DNA of 26,067 nucleotides from Bacillota bacterium (GTDB taxonomy: Bacteria > Bacillota > Clostridia > Lachnospirales > Lachnospiraceae): the NCBI GenBank assembly GCA_023389295.1, contig JAEWEO010000335.1, forward strand, positions 1-26,067, read 5' to 3'. The notes under the pieces were generated by a model that was not told the origin of the DNA, made no database searches, and saw nothing but the letters and a program-made list of their open reading frames with translations. Shown in pieces: positions 22,703 to 26,067 of this stretch (its first letter is position 1; every line of letters starts with the position of its first letter). The position numbers and the translations under genes were made by a program.

Positions 22703-23040
22703 CAATATCTGAAAAAGCGATGATAAGAAAGAGTATGGATTATTTATTTCTAACAGAAAGCAACCGGTTGATGAGAGGGGCAAGAAAGTTAATCCAGAAT
22801 ACGTCTTTGAGCTTCACACCGAAAAGAGCGATCTTAGTAGGCTGTTGACGGTCCCCCTGCACCCGTTATCGTGCTAGAGTATAACCAAGAATTTCAACCA
22901 CAGATAAAAATGTGCTTTTGATATCAATTTGGCGTACTCAAAGAGGTTGGTTATGTAAGTAACCAATAAATATGAGGTGGTACCGCGAGAAACTTTCCCG
23001 CCCTCAAAAACAGTACATTCTGTTTTTGAGGGCGTTTTTT
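22703..23040 (+). promoter_or_regulatory. T-box riboswitch, tyrosine-specific
   Basis: The leader of tyrS has the T-box sequence GAGGTGGTACCGCG at 22974-22987, whose TGGT bulge pairs with the free ACCA end of tRNA(Tyr). A structured stem I begins with a GATGATAAGAAAGAGTA segment, and a probable specifier TAC (Tyr codon) is at 22800-22802 within CCAGAATACG. Further stems lie between 22830 and 22970. When uncharged tRNA(Tyr) binds, the antiterminator forms and the terminator at 22999-23040 is avoided, so tyrS is made on tyrosine shortage. The specifier choice rests on position and on the downstream gene. Confidence 0.93.
22999..23040 (+). terminator. T-box-controlled terminator before tyrS
   Basis: CGCCCTCAAAAACAG (22999-23013) and CTGTTTTTGAGGGCG (23020-23034) are perfect complements with a six-base loop, followed by a T-run from 23035. 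Its 5' arm lies just after the T-box bulge, as needed for competing structures. Confidence 0.93.
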
Positions 23041-23146
23041 GTGCTTTCATAGGGTACCCACTCGTAATTAGGGATTATGTAGGAAAGGCAATAGCATATA
23101 GCTTTCGGATATTTTAACTTGATAGGAAAGAAAAGGAGAGAATGAA

Positions 23147-24433
23147 ATGCAAAATTTAGAGACATTAGTGGAAAAAGAAGAAATGATTGATGTGGAACTA
23201 GAGAAGAGAATTGAGGAGCAAATAAAAATAATTAAAAAGGGTGCTGCTCAGATGATCTCAGAGGAGGAATTAAAAGAGAAAATCAAGCATTCACTATTAG
23301 AAAACAAACCTATGATTGTAAAGTTAGGACTAGATCCAACAGCACCGGATATTCATCTTGGACATACGGTAGTCCTTCGAAAGGTAAAGCAGATGCAAGA
23401 TCTTGGACACCGGGCTGTAATTATTATAGGTGATTTTACCGGTAAGATCGGTGATCCAACCGGAAAATCCAAAACGCGTGTACCCTTAACAAAGGAGCAG
23501 GTACTACAAAATGCAAAAACCTATACGGACCAAATCTTTAAGATTATTGATCCGGAGAAAACGACAGTTCGCTTTAATAGTGAGTGGCTTTCTACGCTTA
23601 ACTTTGAAGAAGTTATTAAGTTGGCTTCCACAATCACCGTAGCACGTTTGATGGAACGAGACGATTTTGAGGGACGTTTCCGTCGAAACGAGCCCATTGG
23701 CTTACATGAATTTTTTTATCCCTTAATGCAGGCATATGATTCGGTTATGATAGATGCAGATATTGAACTAGGGGGTACAGATCAGACCTTTAATATATTA
23801 ATGGGCAGAAATTTGCAGGGATCGTTAGAAAAAGAACGACAGATTGCTTTATTTATGCCTCTACTTGAAGGACTTGACGGCATTGAGAAAATGAGCAAGA
23901 GTTTGGGTAATTATATCGGTATTTATGAATCTGCCGAGGTAATGTTTAAAAAGGTAATGGAAATACCGGATCAATTAATTCTTCGTTATTTTGAACTTGT
24001 TACAGATGAACATCCTGATCGAATTGCTAAGTTAAAAGAAGAGATGGAGCAGGGGAAGAATCCGAGAGATTGTAAATTAGAACTTGCGGATATTATAGTG
24101 AAATTATATCATAGCGAGGAGGAAGCCGAAAAGGCAAAGCAATATTTCCATACAGTATTCCAAAAGGGACAGATTCCTGACGAGATGCCAGTTATCAAAG
24201 TATCCAAAGAATGTAGAACCTTATTAGAATTAATGCCACATCTACTAGATCAAGGAATGATTTCATCAAAAAGTGAGTTCCGACGTTTAGTTAGCCAAGG
24301 AGGGGTACAGATCAATCAGGAGAGAGAGATGGATTTGGATAAACAGGTAATCGAAGATCAATCCGTTATAAAAATCGGTAAGAAGAAGTTTGTAAAAATA
24401 GAAGTTTGTAAAAAAAATAAGTTGAAAAAATAG
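23147..24433 (+). CDS. tyrS: Tyrosyl-tRNA synthetase, TyrZ type
   Basis: 428-residue class I synthetase that charges tRNA(Tyr). KLGLDPTAPDIHLGHTVVL (59-77) with the HIGH-equivalent HLGH at 70-73, GDFTGKIGDPTGKS (95-108), the tyrosine-pocket region YDSVMIDADIELGGTDQ (197-213) and KMSKS at 248-252 are all present; a C-terminal S4 RNA-binding domain spans about 365-420. The KLGLDPTAPDIHLGH form marks the TyrZ branch rather than the CGxDPTA branch. An N-terminal extension of about 35 charged residues precedes the core. AAGGAG lies before the ATG. Expression is under the tyrosine T-box upstream. The C-terminus after KKKFVKI is a lysine-rich tail encoded by an A-rich degenerate repeat (24385-24446) that runs through the stop codon. 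Confidence 0.96.
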   Translation: MQNLETLVEKEEMIDVELEKRIEEQIKIIKKGAAQMISEEELKEKIKHSLLENKPMIVKLGLDPTAPDIHLGHTVVLRKVKQMQDLGHRAVIIIGDFTGKIGDPTGKSKTRVPLTKEQVLQNAKTYTDQIFKIIDPEKTTVRFNSEWLSTLNFEEVIKLASTITVARLMERDDFEGRFRRNEPIGLHEFFYPLMQAYDSVMIDADIELGGTDQTFNILMGRNLQGSLEKERQIALFMPLLEGLDGIEKMSKSLGNYIGIYESAEVMFKKVMEIPDQLILRYFELVTDEHPDRIAKLKEEMEQGKNPRDCKLELADIIVKLYHSEEEAEKAKQYFHTVFQKGQIPDEMPVIKVSKECRTLLELMPHLLDQGMISSKSEFRRLVSQGGVQINQEREMDLDKQVIEDQSVIKIGKKKFVKIEVCKKNKLKK

Positions 24434-24446
24434 AAGTTGAAAAAAA
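24385..24446 (+). repeat. Degenerate ~16-bp A-rich repeat across the tyrS stop
   Basis: GAAGTTTGTAAAAA occurs at 24385 and 24401, then AAGTTGAAAAAA at 24419 and GAAGTTGAAAAAAA at 24433, a spacing of 15-17 bp. The copies supply the last ten or so codons of tyrS and continue past its stop. No hairpin terminator was found after tyrS. Confidence 0.5.
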
Positions 24447-24496
24447 TAGGTTTTAGGAAAAGTAATATTCGAAAAATTTCGAAAACACCTTTCTCC

Positions 24497-24507
24497 ATAA
24501 CGCTTTC
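24497..24507 (-). promoter_or_regulatory. Inverted operator-like site 1 at the pullulanase promoter
   Basis: ATAACGCTTTC on the plus strand is the exact reverse complement of GAAAGCGTTAT at 24565-24575. It lies just upstream of the -10 element. The AAAGCGTT core resembles a catabolite-responsive (LacI/CcpA-type) half-site, but the match to the cre consensus is imperfect. Confidence 0.4.
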
Positions 24508-24509
24508 TA

Positions 24510-24518
24510 TGTTACAAT
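24510..24518 (+). promoter_or_regulatory. Extended -10 promoter of the pullulanase gene
   Basis: TG-T-TACAAT at 24510-24518 is an extended -10 element, 32 bp before the start codon. No good -35 box is visible, and the site overlaps the region between the two inverted operator-like repeats. Confidence 0.5.
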
Positions 24519-24550
24519 ATATTTACAAATACCTATGGGGAGGATTTTAA

Positions 24551-26067
24551 ATGTATCGGAGATGGAAAGCGTTATTTATGGCTATGCTGTTGTTAGTGAT
24601 TACTGTATTAGGTCCGCTAGAGCCCGTGCATATGGCAAAGGCTGCCGAGGAGCTTACAGTCAACATTCATTATCATCGTTATGCAGATGATTATGAGGGA
24701 TGGAATATTTGGTCCTGGATTGGTAGTGGGGAAGGTGCATCTTATGAATTTCAAGGTGAAGATGATTTTGGTAAGGTAGCATCCTATACTCTTCAAATAG
24801 AAGAGGGAACCACAGAGGTTGGATTTATTGTTCGTCATTCAACAGAAAGCAACGCATGGAATCTGAAGGATACCAACAATGATCGGTTTATAGACATAAC
24901 AAAAGCAAAGGAAGGTGTAATTGATATCTATGTTGTTCAAGATGATTCCAACTTCGGATATCAAGAAAATGAGATGAATTTAGAACCTAAGATTTTGGCA
25001 GCAACGATCGAAAGTGCTTCAACCATTGATTTTAAAGTTACAACAGCATTTGATAGCACCGCAAATGATATGACCTCTAAGATAGAAGTTAAGGATGAAG
25101 AGGGTAAGACCTACGAGGTTGGTGGAATATCTTCACCAGGTCAGGCTAGTGCAACTACTGCAACAATTACCATGGCCCAGGAATTAGACTTATTTAAAAA
25201 ATATATCTTAGTAATTGATGGTTATGGTGAAATGGCTATTACAAATACGAAGTTATTCTCCACAAAAGAGTTTGAGGAAGCTTATTATTACGAAGGAAAT
25301 GATCTTGGAGCTATTTGGTCAAAGGAGAAGACGGCCTTCCGTCTTTGGGCACCTACCGCATCAGAAGTTATACTAAATATGTATTCTGCAGGTGTTGGTA
25401 TTAATTTAACCCAGAGTGTACCAATGAAACAGGACGTTAAGGGTACCTGGTATTTGGAGATGATGGGTGACTTGAATGGTACATATTATACTTATTCCGT
25501 TACGGTTGATGAAGTAACCAAAGAGGCAGTAGACCCATATGCAAGGACAACGGGAGTCAATGGTGACCGCGGAATGGTGGTAGATCTTGAGTCCACCAAT
25601 CCGGAGGGGTTTGATGCAGATGTAAGACCGGAATTTCTAAATCCTACGGATGCAGTTATTTATGAACTTCATATCAGAGACTTTTCTGTAGATAAAAGCT
25701 CCGGTATGAAAAATAAAGGAAAATATTTAGCCTTTACGGAAAAAGGGACAAAATCAACAACGGGTGAGAAAACAGGAATTGATTATCTGGTGGATTTGGG
25801 TGTTACCCATGTGCATCTGCTCCCCTCCTTTGATTATGCTACGGTTGATGAGACCAAATTGGTGAACAATGAGTTTAATTGGGGATATGACCCGGAAAAT
25901 TACAATGTTCCGGAGGGTTCCTATTCAACGGATCCTCATCATGGTGAAGTTAGAATTAACGAATACAAGCAGATGGTTCAATCTTTGCATAACAATGGTT
26001 TAAGGGTCATTATGGACGTTGTTTATAATCATACTTCAAGTGTAGATTCTAATTTAAATAAAGTGGT
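24551..26067 (+). CDS. Secreted type I pullulanase, GH13 (3' partial)
   Basis: The frame is open from the ATG at 24551 to the window end (505 codons seen). Residues 1-31 are a Sec signal peptide (RRWK, hydrophobic core, AKA before AEE), so the enzyme is exported. A CBM41-like starch-binding domain starts at about 34 (VNIHYHRYADDYEGWNIWSW, 37-56), followed by an Ig-like region, a CBM48-like domain (about 250-345, LGAIWSKEKTAFRLWAPTA at 252-270) and the GH13 barrel from about 365 (VIYELHIRDFS, 369-379). FNWGYDPENYNVPEGSYS at 442-459 is the pullulanase YNWGYDP signature with Phe first, and DVVYNHT (489-495) is GH13 region I. It cleaves alpha-1,6 branches of pullulan and branched maltodextrins. 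The nucleophile and acid/base residues lie beyond the window. GGGGAGG stands seven bases before the ATG. A cell-wall anchor downstream cannot be judged. Confidence 0.93.
   Translation, partial: MYRRWKALFMAMLLLVITVLGPLEPVHMAKAAEELTVNIHYHRYADDYEGWNIWSWIGSGEGASYEFQGEDDFGKVASYTLQIEEGTTEVGFIVRHSTESNAWNLKDTNNDRFIDITKAKEGVIDIYVVQDDSNFGYQENEMNLEPKILAATIESASTIDFKVTTAFDSTANDMTSKIEVKDEEGKTYEVGGISSPGQASATTATITMAQELDLFKKYILVIDGYGEMAITNTKLFSTKEFEEAYYYEGNDLGAIWSKEKTAFRLWAPTASEVILNMYSAGVGINLTQSVPMKQDVKGTWYLEMMGDLNGTYYTYSVTVDEVTKEAVDPYARTTGVNGDRGMVVDLESTNPEGFDADVRPEFLNPTDAVIYELHIRDFSVDKSSGMKNKGKYLAFTEKGTKSTTGEKTGIDYLVDLGVTHVHLLPSFDYATVDETKLVNNEFNWGYDPENYNVPEGSYSTDPHHGEVRINEYKQMVQSLHNNGLRVIMDVVYNHTSSVDSNLNKV
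24565..24575 (+). promoter_or_regulatory. Inverted operator-like site 2 in the pullulanase start region
   Basis: GAAAGCGTTAT, the exact inverse of the site at 24497-24507, falls within codons 5-9 of the pullulanase gene, with centres about 68 bp apart. Two such sites around a promoter could let a LacI-type dimer of dimers loop the DNA, or act as a roadblock. It may also be chance, since this copy is coding. Confidence 0.35.

Noticed and set aside
24617..24838. 73-codon minus-strand frame
   Set aside because: It is antisense to the CBM41 region of the pullulanase, which is strongly supported by motifs, signal peptide and ribosome site.

Overview
The window looks like chromosome from a low-GC, Gram-positive, anaerobic Clostridia, most likely a Lachnospiraceae relative of the plant-polysaccharide fermenter Lachnoclostridium (Clostridium) phytofermentans. 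The grounds are the AT-rich sequence, strong AGGAGG-type ribosome binding sites, a T-box leader on tyrS, a 2-hydroxyacyl-CoA-dehydratase-activase-type protein of anaerobes, a possible Spo0E-like small protein, and many carbohydrate genes. The species guess is inference. I see no insertion sequence, phage gene, CRISPR array, tRNA or rRNA.

Layout. (1) 1-1795: the end of a polysaccharide cluster with two family-2 glycosyltransferases, the first cut by the window edge. (2) 1868-3721: branched-chain amino acid synthesis, ilvN (regulatory subunit of acetolactate synthase) and ilvC (ketol-acid reductoisomerase). It has a good promoter, a hairpin-plus-T-run in the leader and a clear terminator, but no ilvB nearby. 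(3) 3832-6128: a six-helix membrane PAS-GGDEF-HD-GYP protein for cyclic-di-GMP turnover. (4) 6270-7511: small genes, namely a possible Spo0E-like protein, a lysine-rich 41-residue gene on the minus strand, and a membrane TPR protein. (5) 7664-11890: a 1408-residue ATP-dependent iron-sulfur electron-transfer protein with two ASKHA ATPase modules and two dehydratase-like modules in one chain. (6) 12286-16349: an alpha-galactoside unit, a MelB-type symporter plus a GH36 alpha-galactosidase with an unusual low-complexity insert. (7) 16371-18745, minus strand: an AT-rich run of three GNAT acetyltransferase genes (four GNAT domains) and a small membrane-anchored protein. (8) 18927-22653: both halves of a heterodimeric ABC exporter. 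(9) 22668-24433: a T-box riboswitch and tyrosyl-tRNA synthetase. (10) 24497-26067: the start of a secreted type I pullulanase, open at the window end.

How the parts fit. Several units serve plant-sugar use: alpha-galactosides are imported by the symporter and cut inside the cell by GH36, while branched alpha-glucans are cut outside by the pullulanase. The pullulanase promoter is flanked by two inverted copies of an 11-bp sequence that could be operators. The remaining units are independent housekeeping, signalling or stress genes separated by terminators. The least ordinary items are the 2+2 fused activase, the 41-residue lysine-rich gene, the GH36 insert, and several RNA-scale structures (ilvN leader, ilvC ribosome-site hairpin, nested hairpin at 11949-12032).
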